Under the pieces are notes generated by a model. That model made no database searches, was not told the origin of the DNA, and saw only the letters and a list, made by a program, of their open reading frames with translations. A stretch of DNA of 64,000 nt from Bacteriovoracia bacterium (GTDB taxonomy: Bacteria; Bdellovibrionota; Bacteriovoracia; Bacteriovoracales; Bacteriovoracaceae). The DNA lies in the NCBI GenBank assembly GCA_030431635.1, contig JAUIIL010000012.1:1-64000 (forward strand), in the 5' to 3' direction. This document shows positions 40,813 through 50,746 of the stretch, in pieces; position 1 is the stretch's first letter; each line of letters opens with the position of its first letter. The translations under genes were made by a program, and so were the position numbers.

Positions 40813-43692
40813 ATGAAAAAGCTAATCTTAAGCATATTAATAATTGGACTCCTTGCTGGATGCTCACTTCGAGAGGATTCAGAGCCACAGGTAAGAGAGG
40901 TTACACCGGAGCCTACAATAGAACAACTGAGAAGTGACCTGTTTGAAGCTGTGTTAAACGAAGATTTTAGGTCTGTTGAGAACCTTATTAAAAATGGAGC
41001 TGATTTAGAAGGGTATGACCAGCAAGGGCATACTGTCTTGATGAGAGCTGTTCAGTTAAGAAGCTCTATCATGGTTAATATTTTGGTTGATGGTGGAGCA
41101 AAAATATTTGCACCTATGAAAAATAATCCTTTAGAAACAGCGATCACTAAAGTTCATGCATCTGATGATGAAATTAAAAACATAATTAATAAAGAGAAAG
41201 TAAGGATTGCAAGTAAAGTTAAGTCTATAATCCTAGATGGTGATTACGTTGAGTTGTTGAGCTATGTGCAAAGCAATTTTATCCCTTATACGCTCTCAAT
41301 CGAAGGGAGTTCAGATCTTGCAAGCTATTCTATTGAATCTATCCAGGGCGTTGAAAATGGTGAGTTTGAGTTTATTAAGTATATGGCTGAAGGAAGGGGT
41401 CATGAAAAGCTAAATGTTTTTGACTTCAAAGATCAGCTTGTTCAGCTTTCAACTAGATTATCTAATATTGCAATATTTGAATACACTGTATCTAAGATTA
41501 GAAGCCACTCAAATTTAGATACACACCTAATCATTGAAGCAGATTCTGCTAATGCAGATTGGTTTTCTGAGAAGTTGTTTGTTCTTAGGAGGCAGTCAGT
41601 ATCGTTAAGCATTGACTTTCTATTATCTATGCTGCCTGGAGTAGAGAATTCAAATAGTAATTCTTTTGTAAAATTAAATAAGGAAGTTCTTTACTTTTAT
41701 CAAACAAGTTATGATAAGAACCAATTCTTAAAAAGTGTAATTGAAAATTTAATTAATCATTCAGCGGGAAATCAGCAGTATATTTCTTGGATCTCGCCAA
41801 CTATTGATATGTGGATGGGATTGAACATTGAATTATCAGGGTACTCAATTGATGAGTTGATGGTTTCCTTTTTAAGCACTACTGAAAAGTATGGTTTTGA
41901 CCTTTCTAGAATCACTTCTATAAATAGAAGCTTCCAGAGTTTTACTAAAAATAGAGACACTGTTAAGACTTTTGAATACATTTTTGGGTCAAGCTACTCA
42001 CTGGCACAAAAGTCAAAGTTATTAGATTTAGTCCTAACTTATACTGACAGACTTCCTGAAGGTGTTTTGGCATTAGCATCAAGTGCAGATTCTGTATTAT
42101 TGCTTAACAAGCTGCTTGATTCCAACAAGCCTTTTGACCCCTCTGAGCAATCTGGTGCTGTTTTAGCAGCTCTTGAAAATACAAGCTCGGGTGATGTTGC
42201 AAAGTCTCTTTTGTTAACATTAAAAGAAAAAGGAATACCCTTTAATACTAGAGAAGCTGCAAATGCTCTACTTTTTGCATATCAAAAGATGTGGAAAGAT
42301 AATGATATGACCTACTCAAAGGTTATTGACTTCTTAATCTCAATATCTCCCTCACCAATCAATGCTTTAACAAATGATGAAAAAGTTGATTTGTTGAGTA
42401 ACCATCTCGATTTTGTGATTCGAGGAGATAAGAATTTAAGTGACCTAGAGCAAATTATTCAAAGACTAAATCCAGCTATAAGTGGATATTCCCTTTATAC
42501 CCAAACGTACTACTTGGGTAATGTTCAGCATAATGCAACAACTACATTCGTCTGGGACTACATATCTACCATGTATAAGCATATCCAAAACAGCCCAGAT
42601 GATATGAGTTCTGCAATGGCAGTCCTAAATAAGATTGTAAAGAAATTTCCAGGTGATGAAATGTCACTCCTTTTTTACAATAATAGTATTGTTCAAGAGA
42701 AAGAGATTGTAACAAGAAAAATACTCCCACTAAGCCTAATGCTTTCATTTGATAACACTCTATTTTATAACTCAATAGAGAATAGTGAAGGCTACCACCA
42801 GGCATTTTCATTTCCAACACAAGTATCTCTATTCTCCTTGTATAGCGGTGCTTTTTATAGTGAATTCGGTGAAAATAAAGAATATTGGACAAATGTAGTC
42901 AGTGTCCTGTTAGACAATGGTTATAAGGTTAATACGATTAATCATCCATCGTATTCAAGATTTATAAAATCTGTTTTTGCAACTGATTCGTTCTCTAAAT
43001 TTCCAAAACTAAGGGAAGCACTTGGAGCAGAGAAGATTACATTACATAAAACTCACAGGGAATGTGTTTTTATACAGAAGGAATTGGCAGATCTTCATAG
43101 CGAAGGCGATTTGGGTACTGTAAGTGGCTGGACCACTTATGGATCATTTATTGCGCTAACTTCTTTAAAAAATAAAACTTGTCAGGGTAAGAAAGTTTCA
43201 ATGAGTGAAATAAGTTATGCCAAGGAATACATCAACAATAATTTAGAAGTTCCTAAGTTTGATTCTGCTGATTTTAACTCTGGAGTAACACATAATACTG
43301 AGTGGGGGCCGATTACCATTGATAACACTTCAAAGATGGTAAAGTGTGCTGCTCATAGAGAAGAAAATTTGGGACCTTATTCTAGCGAAAAGTCTCCACT
43401 TGGTGTCGCTTTCATCCGCCCTCCACAAGAGGGTAATGGAGAGACTACTAGTGATTCAATATTTGATATTATTTCAATTTCAGAAATCTCAATTATGGGC
43501 CAAAAATGTACCTATTACCCTTACTCACAAGGTAGGCATAATAGAGCTAAAATCGCATTCTTAAATCAATGGCTTAAATGCGCAGTAGATAATAATCACA
43601 CTGAATTGGTTAATATGTTTGAATCTTTAAACTCCGATTTTCACATTACAGCAAGTGATGAGGATTTTGGAATTAAAATATGTAAGTTTTAA
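40813..43692 (+). CDS. Large ankyrin-repeat lipoprotein
   Basis: 959 residues. The lipobox LLAGC places it on the outside of a membrane. Residues 35-110 contain ankyrin-like repeats (LFEAVLNEDFRSVENLIKNG, then TVLMRAVQLRSSIMVNILVD). The middle is helical and repetitive without a clear family; the C-terminal third holds several Cys (MVKCAAHRE, GQKCTYYP, WLKCAVD). Located between the response regulator and the kinase with 3-bp gaps, it may sense or modulate the signal for conjugation. That role is inference. Confidence 0.65.
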   Translation: MKKLILSILIIGLLAGCSLREDSEPQVREVTPEPTIEQLRSDLFEAVLNEDFRSVENLIKNGADLEGYDQQGHTVLMRAVQLRSSIMVNILVDGGAKIFAPMKNNPLETAITKVHASDDEIKNIINKEKVRIASKVKSIILDGDYVELLSYVQSNFIPYTLSIEGSSDLASYSIESIQGVENGEFEFIKYMAEGRGHEKLNVFDFKDQLVQLSTRLSNIAIFEYTVSKIRSHSNLDTHLIIEADSANADWFSEKLFVLRRQSVSLSIDFLLSMLPGVENSNSNSFVKLNKEVLYFYQTSYDKNQFLKSVIENLINHSAGNQQYISWISPTIDMWMGLNIELSGYSIDELMVSFLSTTEKYGFDLSRITSINRSFQSFTKNRDTVKTFEYIFGSSYSLAQKSKLLDLVLTYTDRLPEGVLALASSADSVLLLNKLLDSNKPFDPSEQSGAVLAALENTSSGDVAKSLLLTLKEKGIPFNTREAANALLFAYQKMWKDNDMTYSKVIDFLISISPSPINALTNDEKVDLLSNHLDFVIRGDKNLSDLEQIIQRLNPAISGYSLYTQTYYLGNVQHNATTTFVWDYISTMYKHIQNSPDDMSSAMAVLNKIVKKFPGDEMSLLFYNNSIVQEKEIVTRKILPLSLMLSFDNTLFYNSIENSEGYHQAFSFPTQVSLFSLYSGAFYSEFGENKEYWTNVVSVLLDNGYKVNTINHPSYSRFIKSVFATDSFSKFPKLREALGAEKITLHKTHRECVFIQKELADLHSEGDLGTVSGWTTYGSFIALTSLKNKTCQGKKVSMSEISYAKEYINNNLEVPKFDSADFNSGVTHNTEWGPITIDNTSKMVKCAAHREENLGPYSSEKSPLGVAFIRPPQEGNGETTSDSIFDIISISEISIMGQKCTYYPYSQGRHNRAKIAFLNQWLKCAVDNNHTELVNMFESLNSDFHITASDEDFGIKICKF

Positions 43693-43694
43693 TT

Positions 43695-45014
43695 ATGAGA
43701 AAAGATAGAATTAAATCTTTAGAGAAGTCTGTTGTTTGGGTCCTCTTGATCTCAGGCATCATTGTATCTTCTTTATACTTTATTCTTCAAAAAAATAAAT
43801 ACACAGAATACGGAGATAAAATATCATCTTATATTCAAGAAAGGGAGTATGAATTAGCGGAAAGTATTTTAGAAAAAACAAATTTAAAATCCACTGAAAA
43901 TGCTTTCAAAGTAATTCAATCATTTAATGCTTCTGCCTACATAGTATCTGATTCAAATAAAGCTATTTTTGAATGGCCAAATGGTGCATCAGCTATTTTG
44001 AAGTCATGTAAGAATACCGTTAATTACTCACTTACCCGTGGAATACCTGTTGGGAAGGTTGAGGTTTGTTTGTCTTCATCTAAAATTGCGAAATCTACAT
44101 TTACCACAGGTTCATTTTTAACGACCTTATTTCTAGTTATGTTCTCTTTGGCAGTCCTTTCTTCATTTATTTTGGTCGGATATAGAAAGTCTCTGGAAAA
44201 ATCATTAGATTCAACAATGCTTGAACTGACAGCCTGGAACAGAGACTCTAATAAGAAACTTAATATTTCCTCTGATGATAGACTCACAAATAAGATTTTG
44301 AACCTTGTAAAGCAAGGTTTTGAAACGAGACTTGAGCTATCCGAGGTTAAGGCTGATTTTGATAAGGAAAAGGAAGTTAATAAAGTTATCCGCCAAGTTG
44401 CCCATGATATTCGTGATCCAATACGTTCTGTTGTAACAAATATTAATCTTGTAAATGAAAATCTCGATGATACTACGAAGAAGGTTATAAATTATTCTTT
44501 AGAGCGAATTGAAGAAACATTTGACGATATTTTAAAGACAAAGCGCAAATCAAATGAAGATGCCGCTAAGAGAGCTAAAATTGTTGATGTAAAACCAATT
44601 TTAGAATCATTAGTTGAAAGGAAGAAGGAACTATATTCTGATATTAATTTCCAGTTAATTACACCTGAGAAAGCTAATGCTTTGTGTTCACCGCCTGAGT
44701 TTAAAAGAGTTATCTCAAATGTAGTTAACAATAGTATTGAATCTTTGGATAAAGGAAAAAAAGATATAACAATTGAAGTGGTTCCTTTAGATAGCAGACT
44801 TCAAATTACACTTACAGATAATGGCAAGGGAATCCCTAGTGAATATTTGGACGTTGTGTTTGAGGAGGACTTTACTTCTGGAAAGGAAAATGGAAATGGG
44901 CTAGGTCTTTTTTATGCTTCAAAGAAAATGGAAGAGTGGAATGGAGAAATTGGCGTAAGGTCTGAAATAGGATCTGGTACAGAGTTGAAAATGGAGTTTC
45001 AAACAACTCTTTAA
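43695..45014 (+). CDS. Membrane sensor histidine kinase
   Basis: 439 residues with membrane segments at about 14-31 and 139-160 and a ~105-residue periplasmic sensor between them. The H-box is RQVAHDIRDPIRS. The ATPase domain has NVVNNSIESL (N box), DNGKGIPSEY (G1) and NGNGLGLFYASKK (G2). It is the likely partner of the NtrC-type regulator two genes upstream and thus a controller of transfer. Confidence 0.88.
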   Translation: MRKDRIKSLEKSVVWVLLISGIIVSSLYFILQKNKYTEYGDKISSYIQEREYELAESILEKTNLKSTENAFKVIQSFNASAYIVSDSNKAIFEWPNGASAILKSCKNTVNYSLTRGIPVGKVEVCLSSSKIAKSTFTTGSFLTTLFLVMFSLAVLSSFILVGYRKSLEKSLDSTMLELTAWNRDSNKKLNISSDDRLTNKILNLVKQGFETRLELSEVKADFDKEKEVNKVIRQVAHDIRDPIRSVVTNINLVNENLDDTTKKVINYSLERIEETFDDILKTKRKSNEDAAKRAKIVDVKPILESLVERKKELYSDINFQLITPEKANALCSPPEFKRVISNVVNNSIESLDKGKKDITIEVVPLDSRLQITLTDNGKGIPSEYLDVVFEEDFTSGKENGNGLGLFYASKKMEEWNGEIGVRSEIGSGTELKMEFQTTL

Positions 45015-45028
45015 CATATAGGTATAAT

Positions 45029-45496
45029 ATGAAAAAAAATATATTTACATTTTCAATTTGTATAATTCTTTTTGCTACTTCAGGTTGTGCAACCAACTCA
45101 AAAACAAGGTACGCCCTTATGGGGGGCGCAGCTTCCGCTGGTGCAGCAGTTGGATATGCCACAACCAAAGAAGGAGACAGTAAGCCAGCTCATTCTGCAT
45201 TGTGGGCCGCCTCTTTTGGTCTTATCGCTGCTGTAGTAGGCAATTACTTTTTTAATGATGATGAAGAATTAACCACTCTGAGAAAAGAGAATGAGCTTTT
45301 AAAGACACCCAGGCTTGAGCTGATTGATGAAAAAACAGGTTATTACACTTCGCCATCTTTAAAAAATGGAAAGAAGCAAAAATATAAAGTCAGAATCTAC
45401 AAAACAAATAAGTGGATTGATACAGATGAAAACACCAAATACCACCAGGACATGAAGCTTGAGAAAATACCATTGACAGGCGAAAAGAAGGAATAA
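45029..45496 (+). CDS. Lipoprotein with glycine-zipper segment
   Basis: 155 residues, lipobox FATSGC. A Gly/Ala-rich hydrophobic stretch (ALMGGAASAGAAVGYATT) and a second one (ALWAASFGLIAAVVGNYFF) suggest two membrane-inserting glycine-zipper helices, followed by a charged C-terminus. TraT-like surface exclusion is a conceivable role in a conjugative element, but there is no sequence match by eye. Confidence 0.55.
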   Translation: MKKNIFTFSICIILFATSGCATNSKTRYALMGGAASAGAAVGYATTKEGDSKPAHSALWAASFGLIAAVVGNYFFNDDEELTTLRKENELLKTPRLELIDEKTGYYTSPSLKNGKKQKYKVRIYKTNKWIDTDENTKYHQDMKLEKIPLTGEKKE

Positions 45497-46392
45497 TGGT
45501 TAAGAAGAAGTTACTCAAAATCTTTTCTATTCTTTCTTTTTTGTCTATGGCTCTAATCATCATAGGACAATTCTACGTTTTAGAAAAAGAGGTCGGTTTT
45601 GATAAGGTTCTAAACAAGTATGTAAATCAAGAGTCTCAAGTAACTATAGGTGATTTTCAAACAGAAAAAGATCTTGAATATTTAAGAGACGTTGTTGTCT
45701 CATACTATTCTATGGACTCAACGGTTTCTTTTGAGGAAAAGAAAAGTATTCTAAAGTCATTTTTTTCAAAAAATGTTACATCAAAAATATTTTCGCAATA
45801 TAGCCAAATGGTTTCATTCTTTATCAAAAATGGTGGGAAGCAGCTCGCTGATATAGAGAAGATAATTTTATCTACAGATAAAGATAATTTTGATGTTTAT
45901 TTGTATGTTATCCAAGAAATACCTAAGAAGCCTATTTCAAAGCATTTAATTTATTTAAAGTTGAGATTAGATCGCAATAATGGAAGGGAGATTCTTTCTT
46001 GGAATGAGAAGATTTTGAATATTCCACCTGAAACACTTAGTCAGAAAGGTATCGCATTGAAGAAGGGAGCTACGTCGAGCATTAAACTACCTTGCAAAAT
46101 TCTTTCTGTAGCTGCTGTTAGAAATAAAAACCAAGTTGATGCGAACTTGGATTCTATTTCAAATCAAATACAATTTCACAGTAAAGATGCTCTTATTGAG
46201 AAATCAATATTTAGAGCCAATTGCAGGCGACGATATTTTGATCTAATTATTTCAGACTCTAAGCCTGAAATAACAGTCTTTCAGAGGCTTGCTTTTGCTG
46301 ATGGTGTTGGGCGGAAAAAGCTTTCGCCAGCAGAAAAAAGAAACATAAGTATAAGAAACCAACTGAAAAGCTGGGGTTTAGAAAGCAAGTAG
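45496..46392 (+). CDS. Membrane-anchored periplasmic protein of unknown function
   Basis: 298 residues, one N-terminal anchor (IFSILSFLSMALIIIGQFYV) and a periplasmic part. The first half (LRDVVVSYYSMDSTVSFEEK and onward) has the alpha-plus-beta look of VirB8/TraE-type domains, but no motif proves it. The second half has paired Cys (LPCKILS, FRANCRR). The ATG overlaps the previous stop by 1 bp, so it is a partner of the lipoprotein. Confidence 0.5.
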   Translation: MVKKKLLKIFSILSFLSMALIIIGQFYVLEKEVGFDKVLNKYVNQESQVTIGDFQTEKDLEYLRDVVVSYYSMDSTVSFEEKKSILKSFFSKNVTSKIFSQYSQMVSFFIKNGGKQLADIEKIILSTDKDNFDVYLYVIQEIPKKPISKHLIYLKLRLDRNNGREILSWNEKILNIPPETLSQKGIALKKGATSSIKLPCKILSVAAVRNKNQVDANLDSISNQIQFHSKDALIEKSIFRANCRRRYFDLIISDSKPEITVFQRLAFADGVGRKKLSPAEKRNISIRNQLKSWGLESK

Positions 46393-46672
46393 TGTTAAAT
46401 TAAATTTGATTTATCTATTATTTCAACCATATCAAAATTTAATACCCGACCATAGTTGATGGATTGCTCTCAATTCCTTTGGCCAGATTTCTCTTAAAAC
46501 CCGACCAAAACCTATCAAGTGTAAATCCCAAGTATCTAGAATTACTTACTTTAAATACTAAATAGTAGAGCGCAAAAAATCGACACAAATAATAGCCTAA
46601 GTCTTTAAACTTACGACGTTTTATTCCGATTAGTTGGCTAGCGAATTGATTAAAAAAATTAAGGAGAGATTC
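46393..46672. other. Intergenic stretch before the restriction operon
   Basis: 280 bp, AT-rich and non-coding on both strands. CCCGACCA occurs twice (46445-46452 and 46500-46507) in similar contexts, perhaps a pair of regulator sites. No strong promoter was assigned. Confidence 0.4.
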
Positions 46673-46894
46673 ATGTCGAATAAGAAACAGTGGATGGAAG
46701 GTGAATTAGATTGGTTTGACGAGTTATCTGGAAATGGTTTCATAAGAAGTAAAGACAATGAACTTTTTTATGTTCACAAAACGGCATTTGAAGAGTCTCC
46801 AAAGAAAATTGCTAAATCTAAATCTAAAAAAGTCAAATTCAAAGTATATGAAGACGTTTCTACGAAGCAAGTTGAAAAAGTAACTGGACTCTAG
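46673..46894 (+). CDS. Cold-shock-domain-like small protein
   Basis: 73 residues from the ATG at 46673, with AAGGAGAG upstream. GELDWFDELSGNGFIRSKD resembles the RNP1 region of cold-shock proteins (G-x-KWFN-x-KGFGFI), followed by FYVHKTAFEE and KVKFKVYED as in CSD folds, though several nucleic-acid-binding aromatic residues differ. It lies 7 bp before a restriction-modification gene, so it may bind RNA or DNA in that system's control. Confidence 0.6.
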   Translation: MSNKKQWMEGELDWFDELSGNGFIRSKDNELFYVHKTAFEESPKKIAKSKSKKVKFKVYEDVSTKQVEKVTGL

Positions 46895-46901
46895 GATAAT
46901 T

Positions 46902-49900
46902 ATGTCAAAATCTAATGCAGCTAAGAAGCAAGAGCAATTACCTTTAACGTTTGATAATGAGCTAGTTTATAAATTTTGGAAAAGTTCATTGTTTAATGAA
47001 GTATATCTAAAAAACGATCTTAAAAATAAGTATAAGGATATTTGGGATTTCGATGAGACTGGTCCTTTCTATGAATTTTTAAATTCATTTAAAAATCTAT
47101 GTACTGACCTAGAGGATGATGACTTCCACACATGGAGTGAAACTGAAACTATAAACAATTGGATCAAGCCAATTATGAAGTGTCTAGGATGGGAGCCTCG
47201 CAACAATGTCACTATGGAAGAAGTATCTTTTACAATTCCTGAAAATGGTAAAAAGAAAACATATAGGGCGGATATTTTATATGTAGCAGACCCAAAGGTT
47301 AAAAAAATAATTAAAGATGAAAAGGACCAAGAAAAGAGACGTTTACAAGGTAAAAAACATATAGAGATGCCTGTTGAAGCGAAGTATTGGGACCGTCTTG
47401 AACAATACAGGCAAGGCAAAAAGGAAACTTCTAAAAAACTCATAGGTAGAAAAAAGAAAGATGATGATAATTCGTTGTCTCCTGAAGAACAAACTCTTAA
47501 GTATATGGAAATTCTTGAAAAAGATTATGGTATTTTGTCAGATGGAAAAACATGGAAGCTACTACATTTAAGGGCATCCAATGATTCGATGCAGAGATGT
47601 TTTGAATTTGATTTAGGTGACCTAATGGAATTCTACTTGGGCAATACTCCAGATAGAATTAAGCATCCTATTTTAGAAGAGGCTGCAAAATTCTTTTTCT
47701 TCTTTTTCTCAAAGCAAAATCTAATAGATAAAAAAAACGACACCCCAATTGTAGATGAAGTCTTGGAATTTAGTGAGCAATATATTGATATGGCAGAGGA
47801 AAACCTCAAAGGTAGGTTTCTTCAGGCAATGAATATTGCTTGCAATGGTTTTCGATTTTCAATGCACGAGCAAGGAGAAGAAGAAAATCTAAATCTAATT
47901 AGAGCAATTTCAGAATGTCATTTATTTAATATGCTTTTCATTAAAAATTGCGAAGTTAAATATATACTACCATTGGATAATCTTGACTACAGAAGGTTTT
48001 CACTAACAGCAATTATTGAAAAACTAGACGCGGTAGGTTTTGATCCTAGTGTTGGGAAAGGTCTTAATGAATTGCCTCTAGTTAAGGCATTTAAAAATGA
48101 CTTTAAGTATACGCACGATGGAAATCAGCTTTACAAAAGGTTAATTGATTTAACAAAAATAATACATTCTGGAACAAAAGGAAAAGTTGATTCTGGATTT
48201 GAAATTGAAGGGTTCCGAGAAAGTGTATTTTCCAAAGAAGAATGGGCTGCTGTGAGGAAATATTCTCTCACGAATTATGAGGTTGTATCAATACTATTTC
48301 AACTTGGTTTTGCTGAAAGCAAAGTTCCTGGTAGATTATTTCAACAAATTCCCTACAATGCGTTCTCTCCGCGACAACTTGGATCTATTTATGAAAGTTT
48401 TTTGGAATTTAAGCTTAAAGAGGCAGATGCAAATTATGAGTTTAAAAAGTCAGGAAAGACTCATAAATGGGTAAAATCGAAACTTAATAAAAAGAAATTT
48501 GATGCCTTATTGACAGCAAAGGTTGAAAAAGGTGACTTATATTTTGCAACTGATAATGAAGATCGTAGAGCTACTGGTAGTTATTATACTCCAGATTGGG
48601 TCGTACAGTATATTGTTGAAAAAGTTCTTAGCCCTGCTGTAGAGGGAAAAAAATCTTCTGAGATAAAAAAGGTTAAGGTTTGTGACCCCGCAATGGGATC
48701 AGGTCATTTTTTGAATGCTGCGCTTAATTTTTTAACAAAAGCCTATCTCAAAGCTCTAAGAGAGGAGCAAGGAGATAACTTCAATATGACAACACCTCAA
48801 GCAAAAAGAGATATTCTTGATAGTTGTATTTTTGGAGTAGACCTTAATGACCGTGCTGTAAAACTGGCCCAGCTATCTCTATGGTTAGAGTCCGCTCATC
48901 CCGATCTTAAGCTTGAAAGGCTTGACGACCAGATAAAGTATGGGAACAGTCTTATTCCAAAGCATGAGATTAAAAATGGGGAGAAAAGAAGGTGGAAGGT
49001 CGCATTTGATTGGAATGAGTTTGATACAAATAATATGTATTTTATTGGAAATCCACCTTGGGGCGCAACTATCTCTGAGGAAACTAGAAATAAAATATCT
49101 GAAATATATGGTCTTGATAAAGATAATTTAAACTCATTTGAAGCGTTTTTGTTACTACCTTCTGTAGTGGGAAGTCTGAAGTCTATGTATATTATTCCTC
49201 GTAACTTTATTCGTACAAATGATTATGAATGTGCTAGGAAAAAACTTCTTGAATGTCAAAACCTACTAAGTGTTGGAGACTTTGGTGCTTGTTTTGATGG
49301 TGTAACTCAGGAAGCTGTTACTCTAGAATTTTCAGGTGATGAAATTCCTAAAAACGGTGTAGAATTAATTCCTTTTGCCAAAAATAAAGATTTTAAAGTT
49401 TACGGAAATATTAAACAAAAGCATATTTTAGATGATTCAAAAACTAGGTTCAATTTACTTTTTTCTGAAGATCTAGAACATTTAGCAGAAAAAATTGAAT
49501 GTGAAGCTGTTTCTTTAACAGATTATGTGGATCACTTTAGAGGTATTGAATATGGAAAGAATGGTGAAGTTACTGAATGTGCATCATGTGGAGTGTATAA
49601 CTCTTTACCAAAAAAGAAGAATAAAACAAAAAAATGTCATGGATGTGATTCAACAATTTCAATAGATGATGCAGAAGTTTACAACTTTATAAATAAAGAT
49701 AAAACTACAAGACATAAAACTCCTATCGTAGTGGGTAAAGTAATAGAAAGATACGGTTGTAGAGAATTTTACTATATGGAAAAGGGAGTTAATGGGATTG
49801 ATTATAAAGAAAGAGCATTTCGTGATGGTGAAAAAATCCTACTAATGAAGATTTCTGAAAGTCTAAAAGGTTATCTTGATTTCTCTAATAGCTATACGAC

Positions 49901-50324
49901 TCAAGGTATATATATGCTTTACTTAAAAGATGAGTATTCAGGTGAAATCTGCCTTGGGTCAATACTAGGAATTTTAAATAGTACCTTAATGAAATTTTAT
50001 TATGAGTATAGAGTAAACATGGGGGCGACTCTAACAACAAATGTGATTTTTGATGACATACTAAAGCTCCCAATGCCAGTATCAAAAGCATTGGCATCTA
50101 AAGAGATGAAAAACATTGATAAACAAGTTAGAAGCCTTCAGACGGCATTAAAAAATGGATCTAAGTCAAAAGTGCTAGATGCTGAAGAGAAAATTGAGAA
50201 ATTAGTGTTTCAAGCGTTTGGAATTGATTCAAAAGAACAGGAAATAATAAATTCATTTTTGGAGAAATTTAAAAATTCTAGAAATGAGGCTGTAGAGGAA
50301 GATGTCGATGAAGATGCTGCTTAG
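46902..50324 (+). CDS. Type IIG restriction-modification enzyme (single chain)
   Basis: 1140 residues. An N-terminal PD-(D/E)XK-type nuclease is suggested by YRADILYVAD and MPVEAKYWDR (about 123-165). A helical linker leads to the N6-adenine methyltransferase: GSYYTPDWVVQYIVEKVL, motif I VCDPAMGSGHFLNAAL (about 593) and motif IV NPPWG (about 716). The target-recognition part contains a four-Cys finger (CASCG, CHGCDS, about 895-925). One chain would both methylate and cut. Codon use resembles the other cargo genes. Confidence 0.85.
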   Translation: MSKSNAAKKQEQLPLTFDNELVYKFWKSSLFNEVYLKNDLKNKYKDIWDFDETGPFYEFLNSFKNLCTDLEDDDFHTWSETETINNWIKPIMKCLGWEPRNNVTMEEVSFTIPENGKKKTYRADILYVADPKVKKIIKDEKDQEKRRLQGKKHIEMPVEAKYWDRLEQYRQGKKETSKKLIGRKKKDDDNSLSPEEQTLKYMEILEKDYGILSDGKTWKLLHLRASNDSMQRCFEFDLGDLMEFYLGNTPDRIKHPILEEAAKFFFFFFSKQNLIDKKNDTPIVDEVLEFSEQYIDMAEENLKGRFLQAMNIACNGFRFSMHEQGEEENLNLIRAISECHLFNMLFIKNCEVKYILPLDNLDYRRFSLTAIIEKLDAVGFDPSVGKGLNELPLVKAFKNDFKYTHDGNQLYKRLIDLTKIIHSGTKGKVDSGFEIEGFRESVFSKEEWAAVRKYSLTNYEVVSILFQLGFAESKVPGRLFQQIPYNAFSPRQLGSIYESFLEFKLKEADANYEFKKSGKTHKWVKSKLNKKKFDALLTAKVEKGDLYFATDNEDRRATGSYYTPDWVVQYIVEKVLSPAVEGKKSSEIKKVKVCDPAMGSGHFLNAALNFLTKAYLKALREEQGDNFNMTTPQAKRDILDSCIFGVDLNDRAVKLAQLSLWLESAHPDLKLERLDDQIKYGNSLIPKHEIKNGEKRRWKVAFDWNEFDTNNMYFIGNPPWGATISEETRNKISEIYGLDKDNLNSFEAFLLLPSVVGSLKSMYIIPRNFIRTNDYECARKKLLECQNLLSVGDFGACFDGVTQEAVTLEFSGDEIPKNGVELIPFAKNKDFKVYGNIKQKHILDDSKTRFNLLFSEDLEHLAEKIECEAVSLTDYVDHFRGIEYGKNGEVTECASCGVYNSLPKKKNKTKKCHGCDSTISIDDAEVYNFINKDKTTRHKTPIVVGKVIERYGCREFYYMEKGVNGIDYKERAFRDGEKILLMKISESLKGYLDFSNSYTTQGIYMLYLKDEYSGEICLGSILGILNSTLMKFYYEYRVNMGATLTTNVIFDDILKLPMPVSKALASKEMKNIDKQVRSLQTALKNGSKSKVLDAEEKIEKLVFQAFGIDSKEQEIINSFLEKFKNSRNEAVEEDVDEDAA

Positions 50325-50746
50325 TATGTTACTAGGCATTCTTTAGCATATTTTATGCCCCTGGTTTTCGGGGGCATTTGTGGCTCTACAGCTCTGATAA
50401 CTTTTACTACCCATCCCCATTTATCTTTTTCCCTTGTATATCCATAAAGATCATCTCCGTCTTCAACAAGATGTCTCTTTTTGTCATCTAACCATGATTT
50501 TTTAGTTTTATAATGAATGCAGCGTTCTACAATGATTATTCCAATTATTCGTGTTTCAACACCAATTCTTTTACCCTCTTTACCAGGAGTCTCTATTAAG
50601 GCAAGTTCTTTCCCGAGGTGCTTTTCTGGAAGTGGGTAATGTCTTGTTTCGACGGTTTTTTTACCCTCTAAGATGTATCTTGACCATGGGTATTGAATAT
50701 TTAAGCCCGCGATTCGTCTTGTTGTTTTATTTTTTTGTGATCCCAT
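50321..50746 (-). CDS. ASCH-domain protein
   Basis: 141 residues. GLNIQYPWSRYILEGKKTVE followed by TRHYPLPE is the signature of ASCH domains, PUA-like folds that bind RNA or modified bases. It overlaps the radical SAM gene by 46 bp in another frame, and its stop overlaps the restriction enzyme gene end by 4 bp. Its link to the radical SAM protein suggests reading or acting on a modified nucleic acid. That is inference. Confidence 0.75.
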   Translation of the reverse strand: MGSQKNKTTRRIAGLNIQYPWSRYILEGKKTVETRHYPLPEKHLGKELALIETPGKEGKRIGVETRIIGIIIVERCIHYKTKKSWLDDKKRHLVEDGDDLYGYTREKDKWGWVVKVIRAVEPQMPPKTRGIKYAKECLVTY

